Of a DNA stretch of 64,000 nt, positions 43,405 to 52,880 are shown piece by piece. Under the pieces are notes generated by a model. That model was not told the origin of the DNA. It was given only the letters and a program-made list of their open reading frames with translations, and made no database searches. Source of the DNA: Thermanaeromonas sp. C210 (GTDB lineage Bacteria; Bacillota; DSM-521; Neomoorellales; Neomoorellaceae); assembly GCF_013167955.1 (NCBI RefSeq), contig NZ_BLWF01000001.1, positions 186,001-250,000 of the forward strand, read 5' to 3'. The translations under genes were made by a program, and so were the position numbers. Each line of letters begins with the position of its first letter. The first letter of the stretch is position 1.

Positions 43405-44670
43405 TTGGACCTTTACCCGAAGCTGCGCTCGGTCCTGGCAGAGCCCTTAAAGCGCAGGGCCCTGCATTCACCTCTGGTGGTTAAGCTGGTAAGACAAATC
43501 ATCTCCGCCCAGAAACGCGCCTTCCCCTGGGAGGCCTCGCACCGGCTGGCCCTTAAGGCCATCGACCAGGCGGCCGATGCCTTCTTGCGGCGCGGACCGG
43601 TGGTATGGCATAATGTGTTTTTCCCCTCCGAGCTGCTCTACGGCCTTGGAGTCGTACCCTTTGCGCCGGAAGCGGCCGCGGCGGTGGCCGTAGGCCTGGG
43701 TTTGGTCGACGAAGCCTTCCGGGCGGCCGATGGCCGCTGGTTCGGAAGCGACGGGTGTTCCTTTCACCGGCTGGCCCTGGGCTGTGAACTGGCGGGCTAC
43801 TTCCCCCGGCCGGATGCGGTGGTCTGTACTTCCCACCTGTGTGATATAGCTCCCCAGTCCCTGGCCCTGACCGCTGCCCGCCACGAGCGGCCCTTCCACC
43901 TGGTGGACGTCCCCCGGCGGGCCGGGGTATCGGAAGCCCATTATGTGGCCCGCCAGCTGAAGGGGATATTTTTTTCCCTGGCCGAGGAGCTGGGCCTCAA
44001 GCCCGATATGGCAAGGCTGGAGGCGGCCCTGCGCCGGTCCAACGAAGCCCGGGAAGGCCTGCTGCGCGTTTCCCGGCTGCGCCGGGAGGCCCCGGCCGTC
44101 ATCCGGGGGGAAGAGGCCCATGGCTTTCTTTATCTTATGTTAACCAGCTTCGGCTCCCCGTGGGCGGCGGGGGTATACGATAAGTGGTATGAAGAATTAA
44201 GGTACCGCCGGGAGCAGGGCGATTGGGCGGTCCCCCGGGAAAAGGTCCGCCTCCTGTGGCTCCACCTGCGGCCCTATTATGCCAACGATATCTTTAAAAT
44301 ACTGGAACGTGAGGGCGGTGCGGTGGTGGTCTTTGAAGAGATGAACCACGTTTACTGGGAGGAACTGGATCCCCGACATCCCTTCTTCAGCCTGGCCCGT
44401 AAAGTGCTGAGCCATCACGGGCTGGGTCCCCTGGAACGGCGCATCGGGGCGCTCATGCAGATGGTGGAAGATTTTAGGACACAGGGGGTTGTCCACTTCG
44501 CCCACTGGGGTTGTCGCCAGAGCACGGCGGGAGTGGCCCTCCTGCAGCAGGCCCTCCGGGAACAGGGTATCGCTTTTCTAAATTTGGACGGCGACTGTGT
44601 GGACCGACAGAAATATGCTCCGGGGGCCGTGCGCACCCGGCTGGAAGGGTTCCTGGAATTGTTGACATAA
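43405..44670 (+). CDS. 2-hydroxyacyl-CoA dehydratase family subunit (long)
   Basis: A 421-residue second HgdB-family subunit, 12 bp after the first. Cysteines occur in 'GSDGCSFHRLALGC', 'VVCTSHLCDIAPQSL' and 'FAHWGCRQSTAGV', consistent with cluster ligation, and 'FLNLDGDCVDRQ' closes the domain. Start is TTG 43405 after GAGGTG. Two subunits plus an activator form a complete two-component dehydratase or reductase, either of the phenyllactyl/2-hydroxyglutaryl type or of the double-cubane type. Confidence 0.8.
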   Translation: MDLYPKLRSVLAEPLKRRALHSPLVVKLVRQIISAQKRAFPWEASHRLALKAIDQAADAFLRRGPVVWHNVFFPSELLYGLGVVPFAPEAAAAVAVGLGLVDEAFRAADGRWFGSDGCSFHRLALGCELAGYFPRPDAVVCTSHLCDIAPQSLALTAARHERPFHLVDVPRRAGVSEAHYVARQLKGIFFSLAEELGLKPDMARLEAALRRSNEAREGLLRVSRLRREAPAVIRGEEAHGFLYLMLTSFGSPWAAGVYDKWYEELRYRREQGDWAVPREKVRLLWLHLRPYYANDIFKILEREGGAVVVFEEMNHVYWEELDPRHPFFSLARKVLSHHGLGPLERRIGALMQMVEDFRTQGVVHFAHWGCRQSTAGVALLQQALREQGIAFLNLDGDCVDRQKYAPGAVRTRLEGFLELLT

Positions 44671-44726
44671 AATTCCCGGCCGCGGCCGGCGGGCTTCGCG
44701 GGAAAATTTGGGGAGGTGAGGTGCGG

Positions 44727-45497
44727 GTGACTGTTACGGCAGGACTGGACCTGGGTTCCCTTTCCACCAAGGCGGCCATCGTCAGGGAGGGGCAGCTCAT
44801 ATCCTTTGCCGTGCTGCCGACAGGCCGGGGAGGGGCCCCGGTGGCCGAGAGGGCCCTGGAAGAAGCCCTGGCCAGGGCCGGCTTAGAGAGGAGCGAAGTT
44901 CGCAGTATCGTAGCCACCGGTTACGGTCGCATAAGCGTACCCTTTGCCCACCGCCGGGTGACGGAGATAACCTGCCACGCCCGCGGCGTTTATCATTTAT
45001 GGCCGGATACGGCCACGGTCATAGACATTGGAGGGCAGGATAGCAAGGTTATACGGTTGGGACCGGGCGGTAAAGTCATGGACTTTGTGATGAATGAGAA
45101 GTGTGCGGCCGGGACCGGGCGCTTCTTAGAGGTTATGGCCCGGGCCCTGGAGGTGGACATCGAAGAGATGGGGGAACTTTCCCTAAAGGCCCGCAGGGGA
45201 GCGGCCATAAGCAATACCTGTACGGTCTTCGCCGAATCCGAAGTGGTGTCCCTTTTGGCTGAGGGCAGGCCGGTAGAGGAAATCATCCGGGGATTGCACG
45301 AGGCGGTAGCCGAAAGGGTGGCGTCCATGGCCGAGAGGGTAGGATGGCAGGAACCCGTGGCTATGACCGGCGGGGTGGCCAAGAACCTGGGGGTGGTTAG
45401 GAGCCTGGAAGAGAGATTGGCCACTTCCCTGCGCCTGCCGGAAGAACCCCAGATCATGGGGGCCCTGGGTGCCGCCCTGCTGGCCGCCGAAACTTAA
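44727..45497 (+). CDS. ATP-dependent activator of 2-hydroxyacyl-CoA dehydratase (BadF/BcrA type)
   Basis: About 256 residues with the ASKHA ATPase opening AGLDLGSLSTKAAIV, 'DIGGQDSKVIRL' and 'MNEKCAAGTGRFLEVMARAL' with the bridging-cluster Cys, then 'NTCTVFAESEVVSLLAEG' and 'MTGGVAKNLGVV'. It hydrolyses ATP to push an electron into the dehydratase. The start is GTG 44727 or GTG 44721, both after GGGAGG. It belongs to the HgdB-like pair upstream. Confidence 0.93.
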   Translation: MTVTAGLDLGSLSTKAAIVREGQLISFAVLPTGRGGAPVAERALEEALARAGLERSEVRSIVATGYGRISVPFAHRRVTEITCHARGVYHLWPDTATVIDIGGQDSKVIRLGPGGKVMDFVMNEKCAAGTGRFLEVMARALEVDIEEMGELSLKARRGAAISNTCTVFAESEVVSLLAEGRPVEEIIRGLHEAVAERVASMAERVGWQEPVAMTGGVAKNLGVVRSLEERLATSLRLPEEPQIMGALGAALLAAET

Positions 45498-45604
45498 AGG
45501 GGGCTAGGTTGAGGCCAAAATATCATGCAGCAGCAGGATTTTGAGCTACCATGTGGAATATGTTAAGTTGTTGACAAGGGATTTCAGGACGGGAGGACGG
45601 CAGG

Positions 45605-47122
45605 ATGAAATTCGTAATTTTAGGCCTCTATATTGCCACCATGGTGCTGATAGGCTTTTTTAGTCTGAAGCGCTCCCGCGATGTCGGAGGCTTTTTTTTG
45701 GGCAATCGCGCCATCGGCCCCTGGGTTTCGGCCTTCGCCTACGGCACCACTTATTTTTCGGCCGTCATTTTCATCGGCTACGCAGGCAAGGTAGGATGGA
45801 CTTTCGGACTGTCGGGTTTGTGGATCGCCCTGGGCAATGCCCTGGTGGGGACTTTTCTCGCCTGGAAGGTACTGGCGCGGCCTACACGGGCCATGACGGT
45901 ACGGCTTAACGCCATGACCATGCCGGAGTTTTTGGCCGCCCGTTATGATAGCCCGGCCTTAAGAACGGCCGCGGCGTTTCTCATCTTTATTTTTTTGGTC
46001 CCTTATTCCGCTTCGGTCTACCTGGGACTAAGCTACCTTTTCGAGCAAGTCTTTCACCTAGACTTTCACCTGGCCCTATTTTTGATGGCCGGGCTCACCG
46101 CCCTCTACCTCGTCCTGGGCGGCTACTTTGCCGTTACCCTTACCGACTTTATCCAAGGCCTGATAATGCTGGTGGGAGTGGCCCTGCTTATTTTTTACGT
46201 GGTTACCAGCGAACCGGTGGGGGGCTTGAGGCAGGGGATCGAAAGTCTACGGGCCATTAACCCCCTGCTGGCCTCCCCCGTGGGACCCGACTGGATGTCC
46301 CTGCTCTCCCTCGTTATCCTGACCAGCCTGGGGCCCTGGGGGCTTCCCCAAATGGTCCAGAAGTTTTACGCTATCAAGGATGAGCGCTCCATCTGGCCGG
46401 CCACCATCGTTTCCACCCTCTTTGCCCTGGTTATTGCTTTCGGCGCTTATTTTTCCGGCGCCTTTGGCCGCCTGTTCTTTAATAACCAGATGCCCCTTTT
46501 GAACGGGACCCCCAACCCGGACCTGATTATGCCCTTAATTGTTGACCGGTTCTTGCCGGCTGGCGTAGGTATCATCCTCCTTCTCCTAGTTTTGGCCGCT
46601 TCCATGTCCACCCTGGCTTCCCTGGTATTGGTCTCCAGCTCGGCCGTGGCCATAGATCTGCTCCAGGGAGTGGCGCCGCAAATTTCGCGGAGAGCGGTGC
46701 TTTTCTGGCTCCGCTTTTTATGCGTCATCTTTATCGGGCTATCCGTATATATCGCCTTAAAACCCACCATCATCCTGGTGCTTATGTCCCTTTCCTGGGG
46801 TACGGTGGCCGGGGGCTTCCTGGCGCCCTACCTTTACGGCCTCTACTGGCGCCGGACCACCAAGGCGGGCGCCTGGGCGGGAATGCTAACGGGAGTGGCC
46901 CTTTCCCTGGGGCTGTCCTTTTACTATCGCCTGGACGGCGGTCTCATCCCCCTTATCGGTTCCTTGGCCATAATCGTTCCCCTGGCCGTGGTTCCCCTGG
47001 TGAGCCTGCTGACTCCCGCCTTTTCCCGGGAACACTTGCAGCAGGTTTTCGGGGAAGAACCCGGCGGGCCTTTCGCCGCCCTTGGGGAGCTGGCCCGCAG
47101 CCCTTCGGCCAGTTTAGATTAA
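45605..47122 (+). CDS. Sodium:solute symporter (SSS family)
   Basis: A 505-residue membrane protein with about 13 hydrophobic segments. It has the SSS pattern: 'FFLGNRAIGPWVSAFAYGTT', 'YFSAVIFIGYAGKVGW' and 'LGGYFAVTLTDFIQGLIMLV' near residue 176, typical of PutP/PanF-like carriers. The solute is unknown, but the neighbours suggest a carboxylate such as an aryl acid. ATG 45605 follows GGGAGGACGG. Confidence 0.9.
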   Translation: MKFVILGLYIATMVLIGFFSLKRSRDVGGFFLGNRAIGPWVSAFAYGTTYFSAVIFIGYAGKVGWTFGLSGLWIALGNALVGTFLAWKVLARPTRAMTVRLNAMTMPEFLAARYDSPALRTAAAFLIFIFLVPYSASVYLGLSYLFEQVFHLDFHLALFLMAGLTALYLVLGGYFAVTLTDFIQGLIMLVGVALLIFYVVTSEPVGGLRQGIESLRAINPLLASPVGPDWMSLLSLVILTSLGPWGLPQMVQKFYAIKDERSIWPATIVSTLFALVIAFGAYFSGAFGRLFFNNQMPLLNGTPNPDLIMPLIVDRFLPAGVGIILLLLVLAASMSTLASLVLVSSSAVAIDLLQGVAPQISRRAVLFWLRFLCVIFIGLSVYIALKPTIILVLMSLSWGTVAGGFLAPYLYGLYWRRTTKAGAWAGMLTGVALSLGLSFYYRLDGGLIPLIGSLAIIVPLAVVPLVSLLTPAFSREHLQQVFGEEPGGPFAALGELARSPSASLD

Positions 47123-47166
47123 CATAATATGTGCTGGTAGAATTTATGCTTTAAGGAAGGATAGCT

Positions 47167-48462
47167 ATGATCTGGGATCCAACTAATGAGTGCCGCCCCC
47201 GGGAGGAGATCAGGGCTTTGCAGCTGGAGCGGCTCCAAGCCCTGGTACAGTATGTTTACGAACGCGTTCCCTTTTACCGGCAGGCCATGGACGAAAGGGG
47301 CCTGCGTCCCAGCGACATCCGCACCCTGGACGACGTCCGCCTTTTGCCCATGACCACTAAAGAGGATTTTCGCCGCCATTATCCCTTCGGTCTTTTCGCC
47401 GTTCCCCTGAAGGAGGTAGTGCGCCTGCATGCCTCTTCCGGTACCACCGGGAAGCCGGTGGTGGTGGGTTACACCCGTCGGGATATGGAGACGTGGACGG
47501 AAGTGGTGGCCCGTATGGTGACCTGTGCCGGTGTAGAAGAGGGCGATGTGGCTCAGGTGGTGTTTAGCTACGGCCTTTTCACCGGGGGCTTCGGGCTCCA
47601 TTACGGCCTGGAGAGGGTGGGAGCCACCGTGGTTCCCGCGGCGGCGGGCAATTCCAAGAGGCACATCATGCTCATGCAGGACTTCGGCACCACCGTCCTG
47701 GTCGGCACCCCCTCCTACGTACTCCACCTGGCGGAGGTGGCCGAGGAGGAAGGAATAGATCCGCGCTCCCTCCCCGTCCGCCTCGGGCTTTTCGGGGGCG
47801 AGGCCTCCAGCCGGGAAATGCTGCGGGAGATCGAGCGCCGCTGGGGTATGCTGGCCACGGATAATTACGGGCTGTCGGAGGTGATGGGCCCGGGAGTTTC
47901 CGGCGAGTGCCAGTACCAGGACGGCCAGCATATTGCCGAGGATCATTTCCTGGTGGAGATACTGGACCCCGCTACCGGAGAGCCGTGCCCGCCGGGCGTG
48001 CCCGGGGAAGTGGTCATCACCACCTTGACGAAAGAAGCGGTACCGGTCCTGCGCTACCGCACGCGGGATATTTCCTCCATTAATTACGAACCGTGCCGTT
48101 GCGGGCGTACCTCAGCCCGCCTGGGCAAGATCCAGGGCCGGACCGATGATATGCTTATCATCCGGGGCATCAACGTCTTCCCCTCCCAGGTAGAAAGCGT
48201 TTTGATGGATATCGAAGGGGTGGCACCCCATTATCAGCTGGTGGTATCGCGCCGCGGCTTTTTGGATGAGTTGGAAGTGAGGGTGGAGGTGGATGAACGC
48301 TTCTTTACCGACCGCTTCCGGGAGCTGGAAGAACTGGAGGAGAAGGTGGTTGAGCGGCTTCATACTATCCTCCAGCTTAAAGCCCGGGTGCGGCTGGTAG
48401 AACCCCACTCCATTGAGCGCAGCGAAGGCAAGGCCCGGCGCATAATAGATTTAAGGCAGTAA
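47167..48462 (+). CDS. paaK: Phenylacetate-CoA ligase
   Basis: A 431-residue adenylate-forming enzyme. The AMP-binding signature LHASSGTTGKPVVVGYT is near residue 90. Other landmarks: 'GTPSYVLHLAEVAEEEG', 'DNYGLSEVMGPGVSGEC' near 235, the hinge 'GRTDDMLIIRGINVFPSQVE' near 327, and a C-terminal 'ERSEGKARRIIDLR' with the catalytic Lys. It makes aryl-CoA from phenylacetate-like acids; beside IorAB it is expected to work with arylpyruvate-derived aryl acids. AAGGAAGG precedes the ATG. Confidence 0.93.
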   Translation: MIWDPTNECRPREEIRALQLERLQALVQYVYERVPFYRQAMDERGLRPSDIRTLDDVRLLPMTTKEDFRRHYPFGLFAVPLKEVVRLHASSGTTGKPVVVGYTRRDMETWTEVVARMVTCAGVEEGDVAQVVFSYGLFTGGFGLHYGLERVGATVVPAAAGNSKRHIMLMQDFGTTVLVGTPSYVLHLAEVAEEEGIDPRSLPVRLGLFGGEASSREMLREIERRWGMLATDNYGLSEVMGPGVSGECQYQDGQHIAEDHFLVEILDPATGEPCPPGVPGEVVITTLTKEAVPVLRYRTRDISSINYEPCRCGRTSARLGKIQGRTDDMLIIRGINVFPSQVESVLMDIEGVAPHYQLVVSRRGFLDELEVRVEVDERFFTDRFRELEELEEKVVERLHTILQLKARVRLVEPHSIERSEGKARRIIDLRQ

Positions 48463-48495
48463 AGTTTAAGGCAATAAGGCTTAAGGCAATTAAGG
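48451..48495 (+). repeat. Three tandem 15-bp repeats at the paaK stop codon
   Basis: TTAAGGCA recurs at 48451, 48466 and 48481, an exact 15-bp period. The first copy contains the last codons and TAA of paaK. It looks like replication slippage; no function is evident. Confidence 0.6.
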
Positions 48496-48521
48496 GGTCC
48501 GGCTCTGCCGGGCCTTTTTTT
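48496..48521 (+). terminator. Rho-independent terminator after paaK
   Basis: GGTCCGGC (48496-48503) pairs with GCCGGGCC (48507-48514) and is followed by seven T. It separates the paaK transcript from iorAB, although some read-through is possible. Confidence 0.85.
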
Positions 48522-48657
48522 GGCCTCTTAGGCCGGCCGGGACAGGCAGGAATTCCGGTTGGCGGTGGCGAAATAGCACAACAAGGCCTAAAAGCACGGG
48601 ACGGCTCAGGTTCAGCCTTGTTATTGCGTTATTATAGAGGGGAGCGAAGAAGAAGCT

Positions 48658-50436
48658 ATGCAGCAACTTATGCTGGGCAATCACGCAGTAGCCCGGGGAG
48701 CCTGGGAGGCGGGCGTGCGAGTCGCGGCAGCCTATCCGGGTACGCCTAGTACGGAGATCATCGAAGCTTTAGCCCGGTACCCGGAAGTATATGCCGAATG
48801 GTCGGTGAACGAAAAGGTGGCCCTGGAAGTGGCCATCGGTTCCTCCATCGCCGGGGGGAGGGCCCTGGCGGCCATGAAACACGTGGGGGTCAATGTGGCC
48901 GCCGATCCTCTTATGACCCTGGCCTACACCGGGGTAAATGCCGGCCTAGTACTGGTTTCCGCCGACGATCCCAACCTTTACAGTTCCCAGAATGAACAGG
49001 ACAATCGCTTTTACGCCCGTTTCGCCCAGATTCCCTGTCTGGAGCCCTCCGACAGCCAGGAAGCCAAGGAAATGATCAAGGAGGCCTTTGTCTTAAGCGA
49101 AACCTTTGATACAGCGGTAATGCTGCGCCTTACCACCAGGGTGGCCCATTCCCAAGGTGTGGTAGAACTGGGAGAACGGCGGGAAGTGCCCCTCAGGGAG
49201 TACATCAAGGCACCTGCCAAATACGTAATGCTGCCCGCCCACGGTCGCGAGCGCCACAAGGCAGTGGAAGAAAGGCGCCGCAGATTAGAGGACTACGTGG
49301 AGACGGCTCCTTGGAACCGGGTGGAGTGGGGCGACCGGCGGGTAGGGGTTATTACCTCGGGGATAGCTTACCACTATGTTAAGGAGGCTTTACCAGGGGT
49401 CTCAGTTTTGAAATTGGGCGTTTCCTATCCCCTGCCGGCACGGCTGATCCGCGATTTCATCTCTGCGGTGGAAGTATGCTATGTGGTAGAAGAGCTGGAA
49501 CCCTTCCTGGAAGACCAGATCCGGGCATGGGGCCTAAAAGTTACTGGTAAGGAGCTTCTGCCGCGGATCGGAGAACTGAGCCCCCGCATCGTGGCCGAAG
49601 GCATAGGGAGGAAAGTGGCGGCAGTGGACTCCTCCCTGGTGAATTCGTCCCTGTTGCAGGAGCCCGCCTTTAAACCGGCGGCGGGCCTGCCAGGTCGCCC
49701 GCCCCTTATGTGCCCCGGCTGTCCCCACCGCGGTGTGTTTTATACCCTGCGGGAATTGAGTTTGACGGTGGCCGGGGATATCGGCTGTTATACCCTGGGC
49801 GCCTCACCGCCTCTAAACTCCATGGATACCTGCATCTGCATGGGGGCCAGTGTTGGCGTGGCCCTGGGGATGGAAAAGGCCCGGGGAGGGGAATTTGCCC
49901 GCCGCCTGGTGTCCGTTATCGGCGATTCCACCTTCCTGCACTCCGGCATGACCGGCCTCCTGGATATGGTCTACAACCGGGGGACCGGTACCCTCATTAT
50001 CCTGGATAACGGGACCACGGCCATGACCGGTCACCAGGATCACCCGGGGACGGGCTTTACTGCTGCCCACGACCCCACTTTTAAGGCCGACCTGGAACAG
50101 GTTGTCCGGGGCCTGGGAATTAAGCGGGTAAGGGTGGTGGACCCCTATAACCTGGAAGAGACCCGGCAGGCCATAAGCGAGGAAACGGCGGCACCGGAGC
50201 CCTCGGTCATTATTGCCCGCAGGAAGTGTGCCCTGCTCACCGGGGGAAGCGGGACCTACGAGGTAGAAAAAGCGGTCTGCGTATCTTGCGGCTCCTGTTT
50301 GGAGCTGGGCTGCCCGGCCATTTCCATGGAAGAAGAAGGGGCCCTCATCGACCAGGTGCAGTGCAACGGATGCGGGCTGTGCAGCCAGGTGTGCCCGGCA
50401 GAAGCCATAGTAAAGGTAGGTGCCGGTAATGAATAG
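48658..50436 (+). CDS. iorA: Indolepyruvate:ferredoxin oxidoreductase, alpha subunit
   Basis: A 592-residue enzyme. An N-terminal pyrimidine-binding domain (AYPGTPSTEIIEALARYPEV near residue 25) is followed by a C-terminal thiamine-diphosphate domain ('MCPGCPHRGVFYTL', 'GDIGCYTLGASPPL', 'GDSTFLHSGMTGLLD') and a bi-cluster ferredoxin end (CVSCGSCLELGCP and CNGCGLCSQVCP). It oxidises arylpyruvates from Trp, Phe and Tyr to aryl-CoA, reducing ferredoxin. The start ATG 48658 has GAGGGGAGCGAAG before it. Confidence 0.96.
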   Translation: MQQLMLGNHAVARGAWEAGVRVAAAYPGTPSTEIIEALARYPEVYAEWSVNEKVALEVAIGSSIAGGRALAAMKHVGVNVAADPLMTLAYTGVNAGLVLVSADDPNLYSSQNEQDNRFYARFAQIPCLEPSDSQEAKEMIKEAFVLSETFDTAVMLRLTTRVAHSQGVVELGERREVPLREYIKAPAKYVMLPAHGRERHKAVEERRRRLEDYVETAPWNRVEWGDRRVGVITSGIAYHYVKEALPGVSVLKLGVSYPLPARLIRDFISAVEVCYVVEELEPFLEDQIRAWGLKVTGKELLPRIGELSPRIVAEGIGRKVAAVDSSLVNSSLLQEPAFKPAAGLPGRPPLMCPGCPHRGVFYTLRELSLTVAGDIGCYTLGASPPLNSMDTCICMGASVGVALGMEKARGGEFARRLVSVIGDSTFLHSGMTGLLDMVYNRGTGTLIILDNGTTAMTGHQDHPGTGFTAAHDPTFKADLEQVVRGLGIKRVRVVDPYNLEETRQAISEETAAPEPSVIIARRKCALLTGGSGTYEVEKAVCVSCGSCLELGCPAISMEEEGALIDQVQCNGCGLCSQVCPAEAIVKVGAGNE

Positions 50437-51013
50437 GGAAGTAACCAGCATTCTCTTGGTAGGTGTAGGAGGTCAGGGCACGGTGCTGGCCGGCCGGGTG
50501 CTCGCGCGGGCCGCCATGTCCCTGGGCGGTGAGGTCAAGGTATCCGACATACACGGTATGGCCCAGAGGGGCGGGAGCGTGGTTACCCAGGTCCGCTTCG
50601 GTCCTAAAGTCTATGCCCCGGTAGTGGAAACGGGTACGGCGGATTATCTGGTGGCCTTCGAAAAGCTGGAAGCATGCCGTTGGCTGCCCTACCTGCGGGA
50701 GGACGGCCAGCTTATAGTCAACAACCAGGAGATACCTCCCCTCCCGGTCCTGACGGGGGCGGCAGTTTACCCCCCAAACCTGCTGGCCGAAATGGGAAAA
50801 AGGGTAAAGAACATCTCGGTCATCGATGCCCTGAATTTTGCCCGGCGGGCGGGGAATGTGAAGACCCTCAATATGGTCCTCATGGGTGTCCTGGCCAGGC
50901 ACCTGCCCATGGACCGGGAGGCCTGGGAAGAAGCCCTGGCGGAATCCGTACCGGAGAGATTTCTTGAAGTAAACAAAAGGGCCTTCCAACTGGGGTGGGA
51001 GGCCGCCCTTTAA
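50429..51013 (+). CDS. iorB: Indolepyruvate:ferredoxin oxidoreductase, beta subunit
   Basis: A 194-residue gamma-type 2-oxoacid oxidoreductase subunit with 'LLVGVGGQGTVLAGRVLARA' near residue 9 and 'VSDIHGMAQRGGSVVTQVRF' near 40, the standard IorB opening. Its ATG overlaps the iorA end by 8 bases, so translation is coupled. A terminator follows at 51056. Confidence 0.95.
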   Translation: MNREVTSILLVGVGGQGTVLAGRVLARAAMSLGGEVKVSDIHGMAQRGGSVVTQVRFGPKVYAPVVETGTADYLVAFEKLEACRWLPYLREDGQLIVNNQEIPPLPVLTGAAVYPPNLLAEMGKRVKNISVIDALNFARRAGNVKTLNMVLMGVLARHLPMDREAWEEALAESVPERFLEVNKRAFQLGWEAAL

Positions 51014-51055
51014 AGGCAAGGGCGGCAGCCCCGGGGAAGGCCGGTATTTCTAAGG

Positions 51056-51078
51056 AGCCCCTACGGGGCTTATTTTTT
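51056..51078 (+). terminator. Terminator after iorAB
   Basis: AGCCCC-TAC-GGGGCT is followed by TATTTTTTT. Its 3' part overlaps the end of the convergent chemoreceptor gene, whose final Lys codons supply the T-run. Confidence 0.75.
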
Positions 51079-52476
51079 TACCGCTACCTCCCTTTGTAAC
51101 TGTTCCAGGAGCTCGATAACCCGGCCCGAGGCCTGCTTTAACTGCTCCTGCAGGCGGTCGGCTGTATCCCGGTGGCCATCACGGGCGGCCTGGATGATCT
51201 GCCGCGCAAGGTCATGAACCTGGCGGTGGGGTTCATCCAATTGCTTAAAGGCCCGGTGATTGGTCAGGACAGGGTCTTGTTCGGAATGGTACCAGCGGCC
51301 CAGGCGACATTCATAGGGGGAGAGCACGGCTTCCGGCGTCAGTTTTTCGCGACCCTGCAGGAAATTATAAACCCGCTGTATCCACAGCAAATGGTCGGTC
51401 TTGGCCAGTTCCAGGAGATCCCATGTGCTCAGGTTGAGGCGCAAGCGACCGAGGGACCGGCGCAGGTCTTCTGCCTGGTGGGTGACGCTGACCACCTGGT
51501 CCACGGTCCGGCCGGCATCATCGGCCACCCGGTCGGCCAGGGCGGCGATATTGCTGATGGTGTTGGCCAGTTCTTCCACCGTAGAGGCCGTTTCCTCCAC
51601 CCCGGTGGAAATATGCTGGGTGGCGGCGTTGATTCCTTCAAAAACGGCCAGCATTTCTTCCAGACGGCCGTTAGCATCCTCGGCCAGCCCCGCGCCCCGG
51701 CCCGCGGCCTGTACGGCGTTATGGACCATAGCCGTTGCCTCTTCCGCAGTAGAAACCATAGCATTAATGCGGGCGTCGATATCAACGGCCGCGCCGGCCG
51801 TGGCCTCGGCCAGCTTTTTGACTTCTTCCGCTACTACGGTAAAGGTTCTTCCGGCCGTTCCGGCCCGGGCGGCTTCGATACTGGCATTGAAGGCCAGCAA
51901 CCGGGTCTGGGACGCAATATTACTAATAACGGTGATTATCTGCCGGGCGGCTTCGGCCTGTTGCTGCCAGGCCTGTACTCGGTCGGAGAGCTTGGCCATT
52001 TCCTGTTTCAGGTTCATAAACTCCTCGAGGGCGGCCCGGATTACCTGGATATTAGCGGCCAGGATTTTTTGCCCTTTTTGTCCTTGCTGGGCCAGGGCCG
52101 CGGCCCGGTTGGCTAGGTCGTCGGTGTTGGCCGCTATCTCTTCTACGGCTGCTGTAGCCTCCTGGAGCTGCTCTGCCTGGTCGGCGGCAGCGGAGGCCAT
52201 TTCGCCGGCAAAAAGATTGACCCTGGCGGCGAAATTAACAATCTGGCTGAGGGCCAGGGCTACTTCGATGAACAGTTTGTTCATGCGTTCCCGGCAGCTC
52301 TGGATTCCTTTATATATTCCTTCCAGAGGGCCGCTGGACTCCGGGAAGGAAAGACTTTCGCGGAAGTCACCCTTGTGTACGGTGGACAGGGCTTCCTCGA
52401 TGAATGTTAAGGTAGCAGAATCAACAGCCGGAAGAGTTTGGTAGGTGCGAGTGCCCTTTCCGGTAAATAAACCCAT
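51070..52476 (-). CDS. Soluble methyl-accepting chemotaxis protein with a C-terminal zinc-binding CZB domain
   Basis: A 468-residue chemoreceptor without any hydrophobic transmembrane segment. The signalling helix hairpin ('[20 protein letters not shown]' near residue 215) is standard. The C-terminal 110 residues form a CZB domain: [19 protein letters not shown] and two later His ([15 protein letters not shown]). CZB domains bind zinc and can sense metal or oxidants such as hypochlorite. It acts in the cytoplasm. No che genes are nearby. Confidence 0.9.
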   Translation of the reverse strand: MGLFTGKGTRTYQTLPAVDSATLTFIEEALSTVHKGDFRESLSFPESSGPLEGIYKGIQSCRERMNKLFIEVALALSQIVNFAARVNLFAGEMASAAADQAEQLQEATAAVEEIAANTDDLANRAAALAQQGQKGQKILAANIQVIRAALEEFMNLKQEMAKLSDRVQAWQQQAEAARQIITVISNIASQTRLLAFNASIEAARAGTAGRTFTVVAEEVKKLAEATAGAAVDIDARINAMVSTAEEATAMVHNAVQAAGRGAGLAEDANGRLEEMLAVFEGINAATQHISTGVEETASTVEELANTISNIAALADRVADDAGRTVDQVVSVTHQAEDLRRSLGRLRLNLSTWDLLELAKTDHLLWIQRVYNFLQGREKLTPEAVLSPYECRLGRWYHSEQDPVLTNHRAFKQLDEPHRQVHDLARQIIQAARDGHRDTADRLQEQLKQASGRVIELLEQLQREVAVKK

Positions 52477-52570
52477 TGCTGACCTTGCCCCCTGTTCTGG
52501 TGGATTCTTTCATTAATTATAGGTTAATAATAATAATCACTTCAATATCCACCTCGTAATTGTCCCACTC

Positions 52571-52755
52571 TGGGCCGGTCGGGTTCGTTGGACCGGCATC
52601 GCCAATTCCAAGGGCGGGGTTCGCCTCGATACCCTAAAGCGTCTTCTGGGAGAAGAACGGTGTTGGTATCAAGAAGAGGCAGGCGGGCCGGACCGGGGGC
52701 CTAAGGAGCAACGCTCCGACCCCTAATGGTGCGCCGGATTCGGCCCGCGAGATGG
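52571..52755. other. Intergenic region with three successive hairpins
   Basis: GCCGGTC/GACCGGC (52574-52597); GATACC/GGTATC (52628-52670); and GCGGGCCG (52683-52690) with CGGCCCGC (52741-52748), which encloses GGGG/CCCC and GGAGC-AAC-GCTCC (52705-52717). No gene fits. It lies between divergent transcripts of the chemoreceptor and LacI regulator and differs from the three-copy RNA. Confidence 0.4.
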
Positions 52756-52815
52756 GGAGGGGGCAGGGGGCAAGATACGACAGGCGAAAAAATGAGAATA
52801 ATCGGCATTAGTGTA

Positions 52816-52867
52816 TTGACAGGTCACCCTTCTCGATGGTATACTGACCCTTAGGAAAACGTTTTCC
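52816..52867 (+). promoter_or_regulatory. lacI-type promoter with operator
   Basis: TTGACA (52816-52821) and TATACT (52840-52845) are 18 nt apart. Just downstream, over the start of transcription, lies GGAAAACGTTTTCC (52854-52867), a perfect 14-bp palindrome with the central CG typical of LacI-family operators. The regulator probably represses itself. I saw no second copy before 54010. Confidence 0.8.
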
Positions 52868-52880
52868 GCGGAGTGAATTC

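Noticed and set aside
51172-52444. Two plus-strand frames of more than 300 codons over the chemoreceptor gene
   Set aside because: The minus strand has clear MCP and CZB motifs. The plus frames have skewed composition (long runs of Gly and Arg or Ala and Ser) and no known domain.
52571-52755. Fourth copy of the three-copy RNA
   Set aside because: The stems differ in order and sequence. None of the shared motifs (CCAAACT, the GAGGCGG core, GCGAGC modules) occurs.
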